Below, in pieces: positions 51,224 to 61,565 of a stretch of 64,000 nt of DNA. The translations under genes were made by a program, and so were the position numbers. The stretch spans positions 2,232,001 through 2,296,000 of the forward strand of contig JAMXDE010000008.1 in the NCBI GenBank assembly GCA_026770025.1, given 5' to 3'. The stretch's first letter is position 1. Every line of letters begins with the position of its first letter. The stretch comes from Craspedostauros australis (taxonomy: Eukaryota > Bacillariophyta > Bacillariophyceae > Mastogloiales > Achnanthaceae). The notes under the pieces are model-generated. The model was not told where the DNA came from and made no database searches. It saw only the letters and a list, made by a program, of their open reading frames with translations.

Positions 51224-53479
51224 ATGGGACAAGACTGTTCGAAGCTGCCACAGGACGACTTCGACAACCTTTCCATATCTCATTCAGAGGCCATCCCATC
51301 TCGCTCAGGAGGATCGCTGCCATCCTTGTCGTCCGCGCAGAGCGTCTCGCAGCGAACGAACAACTCGAGGCGGAACAGCCACAGCGAGAACACCTCAGGT
51401 CCGGCCATCGTCGCTGGTGGAGAATCTGCGTCGGCTTCTGCCTCAGTCTCCACATCCAGGTCTGCGCCGGTGGTGCCTGCTGGAGTACGGGGAACGCCGG
51501 CTCACCAAAGGAACCAGAGAGCACGTAATGCAAACACACGAGCACGCTCCAAGAGAAGCATGCCATTTCTTCGGCGGAGGCAGAATGGGAAGGCGGTGAC
51601 TGCCTCCGCAATGGCTTCAAAGTCAAAATCAGCTCCGAATCTGCAGAAGCAAGGATCGGCCAAAGCACGCGCAACCGCATCTGCGACAACGAGGTCGTCT
51701 TCGACAGCTGCGACGGCCGCGACGTCGGAAACGCAGAATGCATCGAACCGGGGCTCCATTTTCCGCGTGCGCTCGCGAAAGTTCAGCCTGCGCCGATTCC
51801 GCGTCAATTCCAAGAAGGAGGTGATGAGGCCGGTCACCGATGAGGACATGCCAAAATCACCGCGTGCGCGCACGTCCACCTACAGCAACGTCAAGGAGGC
51901 CGTCATGTACAACCTCTCCGAGGCCGAACGCAGCCGTCACGATCAGTCGGTCCCCATGGGCGTCATTGGCCTCAAGAATCTGGGCAACACGTGCTTCATC
52001 AACAGCAGCCTGCAATGCCTCAGCGCCACCATTCCACTCACGGACTACTTCTTGGGTTACGACTACCGATCGGAGATCAATCATGACAACTTCTTGGGCA
52101 CGGGCGGCAAACTCGTCGTGGCCTACGCCGAGCTCATGAAGCAAATGTGGCTGGGGCAACGGTCGATGGTGGAGCCCAGGGATTTCAAGCAGCAGCTCGC
52201 GACCTTCGCACCGCAGTTCGTGGGCTATCATCAGCATGATGCGCAGGAGCTGCTCGCCTTCCTGCTGGATGGTATCCATGAGGATCTCAACCGCGTCAAG
52301 AAGAAGCCATACGTGGAGGACAAGGATTGCGATGGCACGAACGATGAGGAGGATGCCATCGAATCGTGGAAGAATTACCTCAAGCGCAACAAATCTCTGG
52401 TCGTCGATCTCTTCCAAGGACAGCTGCGCAACACTTGCAAGTGCTTGACTTGTGGGCACGTCAACATCCGGTTTGAACCCTTCATGTATTTGTCGTTGCC
52501 GATCACGGACAAGTGCCGATCGTTGCAGGACTGCATAGACCTGTACTTGCATCAGGAGGTGCTCAAGGGATCCGATCAGTGGTACTGCGAGAAATGCAAG
52601 AAGCACAGAAACGCCACCAAAAAGTCGGATCTTTGGATTGTGCCGCCGATCCTCATCGTGCACCTCAAACGCTTCCGCTACAACGACTCCGGCAAGGTGG
52701 GTTCCAAGAATGATGCCTCTATCCAGTATCCTGTCGAGCAATGGGATCTGTCGGATCTTGTCATGAGCAGCGGTTCTTTGCCGCCGGTCTACGATCTGTA
52801 CGCCGTGTCCAATCACATGGGCGGTCTAGGTGGAGGGCATTACACGGCTCTTGGCCTCAACCGATTCAACGATGAATGGTACGAGTTCAATGACAGCCGC
52901 TACAAGATCGTCGACGAATCCATCCACAAAAATCACACCAAGACGGCATACCTTCTGTTTTACAACCGCTCCGAAGGCGACTCCAACCAACCGCTCAACG
53001 AACGAAGTCCATTGATCCGTCGGCAGAGCGTCAGCCGTCCGGACCTGTGGCCGCATCGACAGGTTGCGGAACGCGAAAAGGTCCGCGACTTCGCGCGACC
53101 GCACCGTCGCACATCTGAATATGACATGCCAGATCTCAATCAATCGAACTCCAACAGCAGCCGCGCGCGCCACCGGTTGAATGAACCATCCAGCAGCAAC
53201 CAGCAATCAACGTCGCTCATTCGCGAAGTCAGAACGATCGCCCGTGGCAAGGCAAGAGCACCGCGACAGAATGGATCGACCGAAAGCTCGACGCAGCAAG
53301 CACAAATGCCGTCCTATTCAACGAGCCTATCAGGAAGCCACGAATCCAACGACAGCAGACCACGCAAACGTTCGCCGAAGCAACAGCCGGATACCGATGA
53401 ATCCGCGCTGCCACCGAAACGCACGACGCGCACTGCCTCCAAGTCGAGTCGTAGCAGTATATCTTCTTTTAAGCGGTAA
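51224..53479 (+). CDS. Ubiquitin-specific protease (USP/UCH family), putatively N-myristoylated
   Basis: The product has 751 residues. The Cys box is GLKNLGNTCFINSSLQCL with nucleophile Cys257; the His box is GGLGGGHYTALG with His539, followed by Asp557 in the NDSRYK segment. The zinc-binding pairs CKCLTC (~404-409) and CEKC (~455-458) of the finger subdomain are present. Like human USP4/11/15 the catalytic core is compact, but no DUSP or UBL domain is seen. The N-terminus MGQDCSKLP fits an N-myristoylation signal (Gly2) with a neighbouring Cys5 for palmitoylation, suggesting membrane attachment (inference). The N-terminal ~230 and C-terminal ~160 residues are Ser/Arg-rich and disordered. It removes ubiquitin from proteins; the target is unknown. 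Confidence 0.92.
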   Translation: MGQDCSKLPQDDFDNLSISHSEAIPSRSGGSLPSLSSAQSVSQRTNNSRRNSHSENTSGPAIVAGGESASASASVSTSRSAPVVPAGVRGTPAHQRNQRARNANTRARSKRSMPFLRRRQNGKAVTASAMASKSKSAPNLQKQGSAKARATASATTRSSSTAATAATSETQNASNRGSIFRVRSRKFSLRRFRVNSKKEVMRPVTDEDMPKSPRARTSTYSNVKEAVMYNLSEAERSRHDQSVPMGVIGLKNLGNTCFINSSLQCLSATIPLTDYFLGYDYRSEINHDNFLGTGGKLVVAYAELMKQMWLGQRSMVEPRDFKQQLATFAPQFVGYHQHDAQELLAFLLDGIHEDLNRVKKKPYVEDKDCDGTNDEEDAIESWKNYLKRNKSLVVDLFQGQLRNTCKCLTCGHVNIRFEPFMYLSLPITDKCRSLQDCIDLYLHQEVLKGSDQWYCEKCKKHRNATKKSDLWIVPPILIVHLKRFRYNDSGKVGSKNDASIQYPVEQWDLSDLVMSSGSLPPVYDLYAVSNHMGGLGGGHYTALGLNRFNDEWYEFNDSRYKIVDESIHKNHTKTAYLLFYNRSEGDSNQPLNERSPLIRRQSVSRPDLWPHRQVAEREKVRDFARPHRRTSEYDMPDLNQSNSNSSRARHRLNEPSSSNQQSTSLIREVRTIARGKARAPRQNGSTESSTQQAQMPSYSTSLSGSHESNDSRPRKRSPKQQPDTDESALPPKRTTRTASKSSRSSISSFKR

Positions 53480-53718
53480 CGTTGGCACGCTTACAGTATC
53501 GCAGTCTATTTGTTTCGTTCGTCCATTCGTTCATCCGAGAGAGTGTATGACGTAGGCATTGTTCACCCTGTCTGCGTGTCGTTGAGAAAGAGCGGGATCC
53601 TGTGATAGCATGCAAGTATTCATGAAGTTGCGCTGAAATGCAACGCGGTCGACAACTGACTTATGCTTTTCTGAAAGCGTGAAACTTGCTGCTGCTACTT
53701 TTGCTACTACCACTTCGT

Positions 53719-55344
53719 TCATCCGTAAATTCGAACCCGACTCACGCCACCGTCTGGGTAGATGGACAGGCGCACGTGCGACACCTGCTTGACGCTGTTT
53801 TCGATTTGACCCAAGCTGCGTTCAAACACATGCTCCGCATCTGGTGACATGCGCACGCGAGGAATCAACGAGAACCATTCCACATCATCCGATGGAAGGT
53901 GAGCGTCCACATCGCAGCAACCTTCCAGCACCACGCTTTCTGGATAATTCCCACGAAAGTGCTTCGTGTCCAAAATGATCCGCGCCACGCCGGCTGCTGC
54001 GGGGGTGCCCAACTTCAGGATGGACCAATCCATCAATGGGCTGTCGATGAAATGGGTGACCGGGTGCTTCTGCAGCACCGACGGACGTTGGGGATGGCGT
54101 GCCGTCTCCCAACCGTCTCCCATGTCCTTGCCCAAGGTGGGTTGAAGCAACCGCCATGGTTCACCGTAGTGCTTGTTGGAGCAGGCGATGCCAGCGCCGC
54201 CGAGCGTGAGGCTCGACAGTTCGGGCAGGTCGTATGAGAGTCGGGACGGGGTGCTGTCGTCGTCTTCGTCGTCACCATGGTTGTCCGAGTGGGGCACGAC
54301 GGTGCAGATTGGACCAGTGGTGATTGGCATGTACAACGGTCGTTTGTAGATGCCGGCATCGTTGTCGTCGGTGGCAGATGTCCCCCAGATGCGCAATCGT
54401 GCGACGCCACCGTCTGGATAGTAGTTCACGCGAATGTACGTGCCGGACGTCCACTGGCGATGTTGACCATTTGCGGTGGGGATTTGGAATCGATGCATCC
54501 TAGTGGATTCAAATCCCGGTTGCAATGGCGTCTTCGGCAACAAGGACTGCCATTGCAGTTGTTGAACCGCGTGCTCAGCTTGTTCGACTTCGGTCGGAGT
54601 CATGCCAGTCCCTTGGATGCCACGACCATCGTGCAGCACCAGCCGTTCCATGGCATGCGGGAGCTTCGAAATCAAGTCCATGCGTTGTTGTGGTTTGGTG
54701 TTGATGTCCAAGATCTCAATGCTAATGGATGGAACATGATTTCCGGTGAAGTGCGCCGTGTCGATCTCGATGGTATGGATCACACCATTCGGTGGTGCAG
54801 TATCTGCACTCGCCAGCTGGATGATGCACCAGTCATGTCCAGCCTCGCGTCTACGACGTGTCTCCCACCCATCCATGACCTTTCCTTGTTCGCAGTACAA
54901 GTCATCGACGAATTGCGGCGCTATGGAGTCGTTGAGCAGATTGTCAGCTGTCGCGAACCATTCGTCGGTCGCGAAGAGGACCTTGGCGTTGTTGCTGGAT
55001 GCGCACAGGTTGGTGAAGGCATCGTTGTCCTCATACGGGCTTGCGGGTGAGACGTTGAGGCATGTGTCATCCTTGCTGCCAGCAATGGATGTGACAGCTT
55101 CTGTTGCAGTTGCTGATGCTGATGCTGGCGCGGCATCTCCACCGTGCATCTTATCGAAGTCCACGACGTTCGTTGCGCTGATGGAGTGACCCAAGCTGGT
55201 CGCGGAATCCATCGCAGCAACATCGCCATAGTTGTTGCCCTCGCTATTGCCACCAATGGTGTCAAACGTGGGCGTCTCGCCTGTGACGGATTTCGGGGAC
55301 ATCTCCTTCGATTCAGGGTTCATCTCAGCCATGATCGTGTTCAT
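53719..55344 (-). CDS. Allantoicase (EC 3.5.3.4)
   Basis: The product has 541 residues from the ATG at 55344. It has two tandem allantoicase domains, the normal arrangement: the first around residues 140-335 (DGWETRRRREAGHDWCIIQLA, TAHFTGNHVPS, YPDGGVARLRIWG) and the second around 380-541 (GDGWETARHPQRP, DTKHFRGNYPES, YPDGGVSRVRIYG). It hydrolyses allantoate to ureidoglycolate and urea in purine breakdown, which in diatoms feeds the urea cycle. The first ~130 residues are an extra Ser/Asp-rich leader without a clear targeting signal. It is convergent with the ubiquitin protease gene, 239 bp away. Confidence 0.93.
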   Translation of the reverse strand: MNTIMAEMNPESKEMSPKSVTGETPTFDTIGGNSEGNNYGDVAAMDSATSLGHSISATNVVDFDKMHGGDAAPASASATATEAVTSIAGSKDDTCLNVSPASPYEDNDAFTNLCASSNNAKVLFATDEWFATADNLLNDSIAPQFVDDLYCEQGKVMDGWETRRRREAGHDWCIIQLASADTAPPNGVIHTIEIDTAHFTGNHVPSISIEILDINTKPQQRMDLISKLPHAMERLVLHDGRGIQGTGMTPTEVEQAEHAVQQLQWQSLLPKTPLQPGFESTRMHRFQIPTANGQHRQWTSGTYIRVNYYPDGGVARLRIWGTSATDDNDAGIYKRPLYMPITTGPICTVVPHSDNHGDDEDDDSTPSRLSYDLPELSSLTLGGAGIACSNKHYGEPWRLLQPTLGKDMGDGWETARHPQRPSVLQKHPVTHFIDSPLMDWSILKLGTPAAAGVARIILDTKHFRGNYPESVVLEGCCDVDAHLPSDDVEWFSLIPRVRMSPDAEHVFERSLGQIENSVKQVSHVRLSIYPDGGVSRVRIYG

Positions 55345-57025
55345 GTTCCGAGGATGGTATGGTTTGGTATGGTAGGGTATGGCATGCGTGCGAGTTTGTG
55401 TACGCGTCTGTGGATGGATGGCTGGATGAGACCTCCTTTCGGGTGTTTGTTTGTTTGTTTGTTTGTTTGCAGTCGTAGCTGGTGACGTCTATCCGGTTGT
55501 TCTTTCGTTCTTCTTTGTTCGCGTCTTTGCGTAATTTATGAAAGAACAAATGTCTCACCTCGCCGCTGGTGGTATTCGTTCGCTTCAACACTTCCTCGTC
55601 GCGACTGGTTGGTGGCGACAATGGCGGCAACGATGTTCGTGATGGTGGTTGTGAAGTTCGAAGAGGACAGAAGAAGTTGAATGGAGAGAAGATGTGGGCA
55701 AGAAAAACAGAATCGTGAAAAGTTCTGTCGGTCCATGTCCACGTTTGTGATTGGTCAATGCGCAGCAACGAACATTCTAATCGTGGATACGGGGTCTTGT
55801 TCTCGTTTGTGACGTTGGCATCGTCATCCCAAGACGACCAGATGTGCAGATTTAGTGCCAATTCCCGAATCTGGCCGAATCAGAGCAAAGATTGTCGATG
55901 GACAGACGATACCGCACAAACAACGAGTAGGATCCTTGTTGAGCAAATGATCGCTCCACACAGTCATAATTTTCAGAACAGACAGGTTTCACCCCCCACA
56001 CCTCCGGTTACGTGAAAAACCTGCACACCAGAGCGTCAAAGGGACATTCGGGTCTTCTTTCCACTCATGTCTCAACTATGGAGGTAAGACTGCGCTCGGC
56101 CATGAGAGGCATCAGACTCACAGGACCGGATGGAGTCAAGCACAGGTGGACTCAAGTGATCCATCCAAATCACGAGTTGAACACACCATGAAGATCATAA
56201 ACATGTCTTGATGCGTAGTCTACGATCCAGAGGTGAGGATGAGGATTTATGTCCAAATCAACAGCCTACTCCTCTCACAACAACAATCATCATCACATCC
56301 GAACACCAAACAAGCACGAGGATTCAGGATTGATCACTGAAAACTCGCCCTTCTTTGTTGTGGACTTTTTCCCTTTCCGCCCGCCCACCCGGGGAGAGAG
56401 ACCGGCTTCATTGTGCCAGGTTGCAGCCTGCCACAATGGAGCTGATTTTTGCCAAGGTGCCCACAGCAGCTCAACACGTCCACCATTTCCCTACTTGCAG
56501 TGACCCAGAGGGACTCGACGATGTCATCCCCGGGCCTACCAAGGCAAATGAGGGACATACTACAAGGAATCGAACTCTCAGTTCGCCCATAAGCAGAGGA
56601 GCAGAGCAGCAGAGCAGCCACCAACAGGCAAGTGGGCCTGGCCAGCACACAACTGGCCAGTCCCCAATTTACCCACCCACATTAGTAATAATAATAATAC
56701 CCCACTGATTGTCCCCTTGTGCGAGGGTCGCCTCAAAAGCTGTAATGTCGCTAGCATACAGCGAGCCCATACAGGCCGACTGCACTCAATTGACTCACCT
56801 AGATTTCTCACTCCTGGGTCTACTGCAGGCTTGCCACTTCCCATAGGCCATAAAGCATACCGCACTGGGCACCCAATCTTGGCCAGGATGCACTTCACTC
56901 TCTTTTTCTGTTGTTTTGGAACCTAGGAGCACCGCTGACAGACCTTGTGCCTATGCCCTGCCCTCGTTGAGTTTGCTCCCTGCTTCCTTCACCCTTCTAC
57001 CTGACTACTGCGACGACGCTGCAAC
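55345..57025. other. Intergenic region ahead of the transposon cluster
   Basis: It holds the allantoicase promoter side and a (GTTT)n microsatellite at 55440-55470. No gene was recognised. A T-loop-like motif near 56553 does not fold into a tRNA. Confidence 0.5.
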
Positions 57026-57285
57026 TGTCGAGATGTGCATATGTGTATGTGCATCGTTCACCCACGATTCTCGTATGCTTCGTGTACGGACGGCAAAACT
57101 ACAAACGTGTCAATAGTGAGCTGTGATTGATAGAAATCACATCACGAAATCGGACACACAAAAATAGTCAGAATTTTGGAAGGAAATTTGTGAACAATCA
57201 TTTCTGAGAGTATCAGGAATTCCATCCGTCCATCAACCAACTGAAACATGTGACATCGAGCAAGGATTGATGTACTTCCCAACTA
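57026..57285 (-). repeat. Copia-type LTR, copy D (diverged 5' fragment in plus orientation)
   Basis: It starts TGTCGAGATGTGCATATG like the other copies and follows them with many substitutions (GTGCATCGTTCACCC, then TCCGTCCATC) as far as CTTCCCAACTA, where copy B begins. Only the first third of the LTR is present. Its divergence shows it is older than copies B and C. Confidence 0.7.
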
Positions 57286-58080
57286 TGTCGAGATGTACGT
57301 GTGAGTACATGTCGAGTTATACATGTATATGTGCATCGTTCACCCATTATTCTCTCATACGCACTTGGACGGTACAACTACACTCGTGTAGATAGTATGC
57401 TGTGATTCGTCAGAATTACAGTGGAAATGGAACACACGAAAATGAGCAGAATTTCTGGAGGAAATTTGCAATCGACGATTTCTGAGAGAATTAGAAGATC
57501 GTCCGTCCATCCATCAATGGTACCAAGAGAATCTCGAGGTACTTCCCAACTAAACCTCAGATGACGATATCATCTGACAGACCACTGCATCACCAATGGA
57601 ACGTGACATCTGGAGAGCAGAAGGACGCCTACTGACGTTGACAGGATGTCATCATGTCACCACGTCGACATCTGTCTCCAAGTCAGAGCAGGAGGCAAAG
57701 ATCCGATGACCGAAGGGCATCAAGATCATGGATACAAGAGGTGAAGTTCAAATGGTAAGTACTCATGGAGTAGGAACCAGTAGTGAATCAACGGAGTGTT
57801 GGATGCGGAGTACACATCGAACAAGAAGCATCATGTAGCATGAGTACACGATATTGAGAGAGAGAGAGAATACGAAGAGTGGCGAGAGAGGATCTCGCGT
57901 ACCGACTCATAGTCGGAGACTGAATCTACGAAACAGACAAACGTGCCAAGAGCATCGGGCAAGAGAACGGGCGTACACTGAGAGGATCGGAGTAGCCAAG
58001 AAATGAAATAGCAAACGAACGACTATCAACCAACACCATCTTCCATGATCGTAGGTTACCATGAGCGGAACTTGCCAACA
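57286..58080 (-). repeat. Copia-type LTR, copy B
   Basis: This is a 795-bp LTR starting TGTCGAGATGTACGTG and ending GGAACTTGCCAACA (plus strand). Its right end abuts a truncated copia reverse transcriptase directly; its left end abuts LTR fragment D. Flanking pentamers (AACTA and ATCCT) do not match, so it is not a simple insertion; unequal recombination or deletion has removed sequence on at least one side. It is highly similar to copy C. Confidence 0.8.
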
Positions 58081-58678
58081 ATCCTTCCACCATTGGAGAG
58101 TGGCCTTGAGTGTCCCATACAGTGCCTTGGTGAGTTGCACATAAATCAATGATTGTCCTTTCTTCTTTTGCACATATTCATCATACACATCAGGTACAAT
58201 CTTTGCAAGGAGCTCTGCCATTCATCCCTTGATCAGGACGTGTAAAATTTCCCCCTCATCGAAGGTGGTTTGGAGGAAGGCACCTGGCACATCCACTGTG
58301 GCCACATCATGATTTTCATGTGCGTCAATGGTGCAGGTGAGCATGAGCTCGAGGAGGGAGACAGTCAGTGAGCTGGTCTCTTCTTTCGTCATGTACAGGT
58401 GTTGCTTCTGTCCGTCTGCACACCCACATTCTTTGAAAAGTCCTGTGCGTTTTTCCTTCAGATACATCAGGTATCGTAGCAATTGTGTTCTTTCCTCCTT
58501 TGGCAGTTGGTGCCAGTGCTTTGGTTCAAAGCCTTCCATGTCGTGCACTTGTTTCAGCTCTTTGCTGATTGTGTGCTCGCCCTGCTTAAGGAACAGTTTC
58601 AGTCCCTGTTTCCAGTTCATCTGTTCAGTCAGAAACACACGGGCATGATTGGCATCATTCAACTCGTTGCTATTTTTG
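58081..58678 (-). pseudogene. Copia reverse transcriptase fragment (broken)
   Basis: The minus strand encodes the N-terminal part of a CoDi-like RVT_2 domain: LKLFLKQGEHTISKELKQVHD, GCADGQKQ, the motif-A region VATVDVPGAFLQ, and LIYVQLTKALYGTLKA. A TGA at 58224-58222 interrupts it just before MAELLAK, where relatives have a sense codon. At 58081 the frame runs into LTR copy B after WWKD, so the catalytic DD motif, RNase H and the natural 3' end are missing. The upstream end is cut by the MULE-like element; 58670-58678 is the left 9-bp target duplication. Confidence 0.85.
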
Positions 58679-59420
58679 GAGGAAATTCACGAACCAGCCC
58701 TTTTGAAGTGCCGATTTCCACCAACCAGCCTGTTTTGCGTTGGTTACCGACTCAAACCGTCAAAATGTCCATGCGACATCTCATGGACACAGAGATTTCG
58801 CGTCGGCTCGTAAGGCTAGTATATAAATATAGACTACCAATACCACACATGAAAAGTACAAGCCACAGCATATTTATTTGTTATACTCGTAACAATATGC
58901 CATTAATTTTTCCACAAGAATGAATAGCATCTTATGAAGGGAATCAATGCCTGGTTTAGGCATAGATAAGCACATCATCCGTCTGTATGCTCCAAGTGCT
59001 TGCTTGTGGATTGTATTCAGACGAAACCTTCATTGGGAAAGATAGCAATACTGCATTCTAACAAGATCGGCGCATTGAGGGCATTCCAATCGGAAAAATA
59101 CCAACTTGCGAGTGTCTATATCTGTCTGGAAGAGATGCTGGTATCCAAATCTGTGAATATTGTAATACTGTGCGATACGCATCGTGCTGTAGTCTTCTAC
59201 ATATCTACGCATTTGGCAGGCCGTTTTGAGAGATCCGATCAGCTGCACCACTCCAAACACACTCCAAGGACTACAACCATGGAGTTTGAAGTCTTAGATC
59301 CGTCTGGAAGCGATCTAATTCTGCAGGTATGAATATCACACAGTACTGAACGGTACGCACCAAGCTGTACAGTGTTCTGAGCATACGTGTATAGAAAATG
59401 TCGATCATATTTCAATACAA
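58679..59420 (+). repeat. Left inverted arm of the foldback element
   Basis: It pairs with 60634-61565. A clear anchor is ATGCTGGTATCCAAATCTGTG at about 59138, mirrored in the right arm at about 60905-60925. The arm carries no ORF of note. Confidence 0.75.
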
Positions 59421-59691
59421 TACTTCGATGGCTCACAACACACTCCACAGCGTGCAGATTTATTGTTTGATGCCGTACAGGCGTCAACAAGGCCTATCGG
59501 CATGCGCCCAGGTGATTCACGTGTCACGGCACTGCCAAGTGCCACTGGACATCAGCATCTGTAGAATTACATCTTTCCAAACAGGTCTTGGTCTTTCAAC
59601 TCCATGGTCATCGCCTTTGGAGTCTGCTTGGAGTAGCTTCACTGGTCGCATCTCTCAAGACGGCTGGCCGGATGCATAGATATGCGGAATA

Positions 59692-60485
59692 TTTTGAGAT
59701 GTACATGTGAGTATATGTCGAAATGTACGTGTATATGTGCATCGTTCACCCGCTATTCTCTCATACGCACTTGGACGGTACAACTACACTCGTGTAGATA
59801 GTATGCTGTGATTCGTCAGAATTACAGTGGAAATGGAACACACGAAAAGGGGCAAGATTTCTGGAGGAAATTTGCAAATGACGATTTCTGAGAGAATCGG
59901 AAGATCGTCCGTCCATCCATCAATGGTACCAAGAGAATCTCGAGGTACTTCCCAACTAAACCTCAGATGACGATATCATCTGACAGACCACTGCATCACC
60001 AATGGAACGTGACATCTGGAGAGCAGAAGGACACCTACTGACGTCGACAGGATGTCAACATGTCACCACGTCGACATCTGTCTCCGAGTCAGAGCAGGAG
60101 GTGAAGATCCGATGACCAAAGGGCATCAGCATCATGGATACAGAAGGTGAACTTCAAATGGCGAGTACTCATGGAGTAGGAGCCAGTAGTGAATGAACGG
60201 AGTGTCGAATACGGAGTACGTATCGAACACGGAGTATCGTGCGCGACGAGCACACGATGTTGAGAGAGAGAGAGAATACAGAAAGGAGCGAGAGAGCATC
60301 TCGCGTACCGACTCATAGTCGGAGACTGAATCTACGAAACAGATTGAAGCACCGAGAGCATCGGGCAAGAGAACGGCGTACACCGAGAGCATCGGAGTAG
60401 CCAACTAATGAAATAGCAAACAGAAGACTATCAACCAACACCATCTTCCACGATCGTAGGTTACCGTGCGCGGAACTTGCCAACA
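59692..60485 (-). repeat. Copia-type solo LTR, copy C, inside the foldback element
   Basis: It starts TTTTGAGATGTACATG (terminal TGTC mutated to TTTT) and ends GGAACTTGCCAACA. GGAATA stands at 59686-59691 and again at 60486-60491, a 5-6-bp duplication as expected for copia integration. With no internal region it is a solo LTR, produced by recombination between the two LTRs of a former full element. It is the youngest layer of the nest. Confidence 0.85.
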
Positions 60486-60633
60486 GGAATACTGTACAGT
60501 GCGATGCGAACTGCACACTCCCGGCCCGCGTAGTGCTGGGGAATATCAGCATCTGCACATATCGATCATTTCCGTACAGATCTAGGACCCCAAACTCCAG
60601 GATCGTACTCTTTGGAATGTGCTTGGAGTGGAA

Positions 60634-61565
60634 AAAGCGTTGGATTGGTATGTGATCGAAATTTTCTGCGTACATGTGCTCAGAACATCGTATAGCTGGA
60701 TGTGCAACGATCAGTGCTGCATGATATTTACATTTGCAGATTTCGATCCCTTCCTGGCGGATCCATGACTTCAAACTCCATGTTCGGATTCTATGTGGCA
60801 CGCTTGGAGTGGTGTGGTTGGTCGGATCTCTCAAAACAGCCTGTGGAATGCATAGATACTTGGAGTAGAGTACAGCATCATGTGTGCCGCACAGTATCAC
60901 AAGATCCATAGATTTGGATACCAGCACTTCTTCAAGAAGGATCCAGATCCTCCCAAGCCACCCCCGTGCCCATTGAAGCGCCGTCGCAATGATGGGATTG
61001 GTAGAATTTTAAATGTTGGGTCTTTCATATGAAGGTTTGGGTAAAGCTCTGCACACCGCACACAGTCACTGTGCGGTATCACATGATGTGATCGCGTATA
61101 ATCTGCAACACCTTCTAGCTGGATCCAGTCACTTGCACGCTGGATTTATACCCATGGGAATGCCCTCGATGCGCCGATCTTGTTAGAATGTAGTATTTTA
61201 TCCTTTTCAATGAAGGTTTGGTCAGAATACGATCCACAACGCAACGAGGTGGAGCAAACAGGTGGATTATGCACATACCAACAAACTAAAGTAGTAATTA
61301 TCCCTTAATTAGATGTTATATATTCGTATGGACTATTTACATGCATTCTATGGCATTCATGACAAACATATATGATGTGGCTCGTACTTTTCCTGTGTGG
61401 TGTAGTTAGTCTATATTTATATACTAACCTTCCAAGTCGATGGGAAACCTCTGTGTCCATGAGATGTCGTATGGACATCTGGACATTTTGAGCCACTAAA
61501 TAGTGTCAAAACAGGCTGGTTGGTGGAAATCGGCACTTCAAAAGGGCTGGTTCGTGAATTTCCTC
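60634..61565 (-). repeat. Right inverted arm of the foldback element
   Basis: It is the reverse complement of the left arm, somewhat longer because of an extra block (about 60930-61150). The outer 200 bp are the best conserved part. Confidence 0.75.

Larger units (their letters stand above)
58679..61565. mobile_element. Long-TIR (foldback) DNA element, MULE-like, non-autonomous
   Basis: The left end starts GAGGAAATTCACGAACC and the right end is its reverse complement. CTATTTTTG flanks both sides (58670-58678, 61566-61574), a 9-bp duplication. The inverted arms extend for hundreds of bases: 58679-59420 matches the reverse complement of about 60634-61565 with substitutions and one larger indel, including CATGGACACAGAG, TATATAAATATAGACTA and TGCTGGTATCCAAATCT. 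A 9-bp duplication, long TIRs and a G start are typical of Mutator-like elements. No transposase is encoded, so it is non-autonomous. Its only large internal insertion is LTR copy C. It interrupts a copia pseudogene. Confidence 0.8.

Noticed and set aside
56545..56575. tRNA T-loop-like AGTTCGATTCC on the minus strand
   Set aside because: The T-stem does not pair and no acceptor, D or anticodon arm can be formed around it.
61538..61565. Apparent gag C-terminus RKFTNQPF
   Set aside because: These residues are encoded by the terminal inverted repeat of the foldback element, not by gag.
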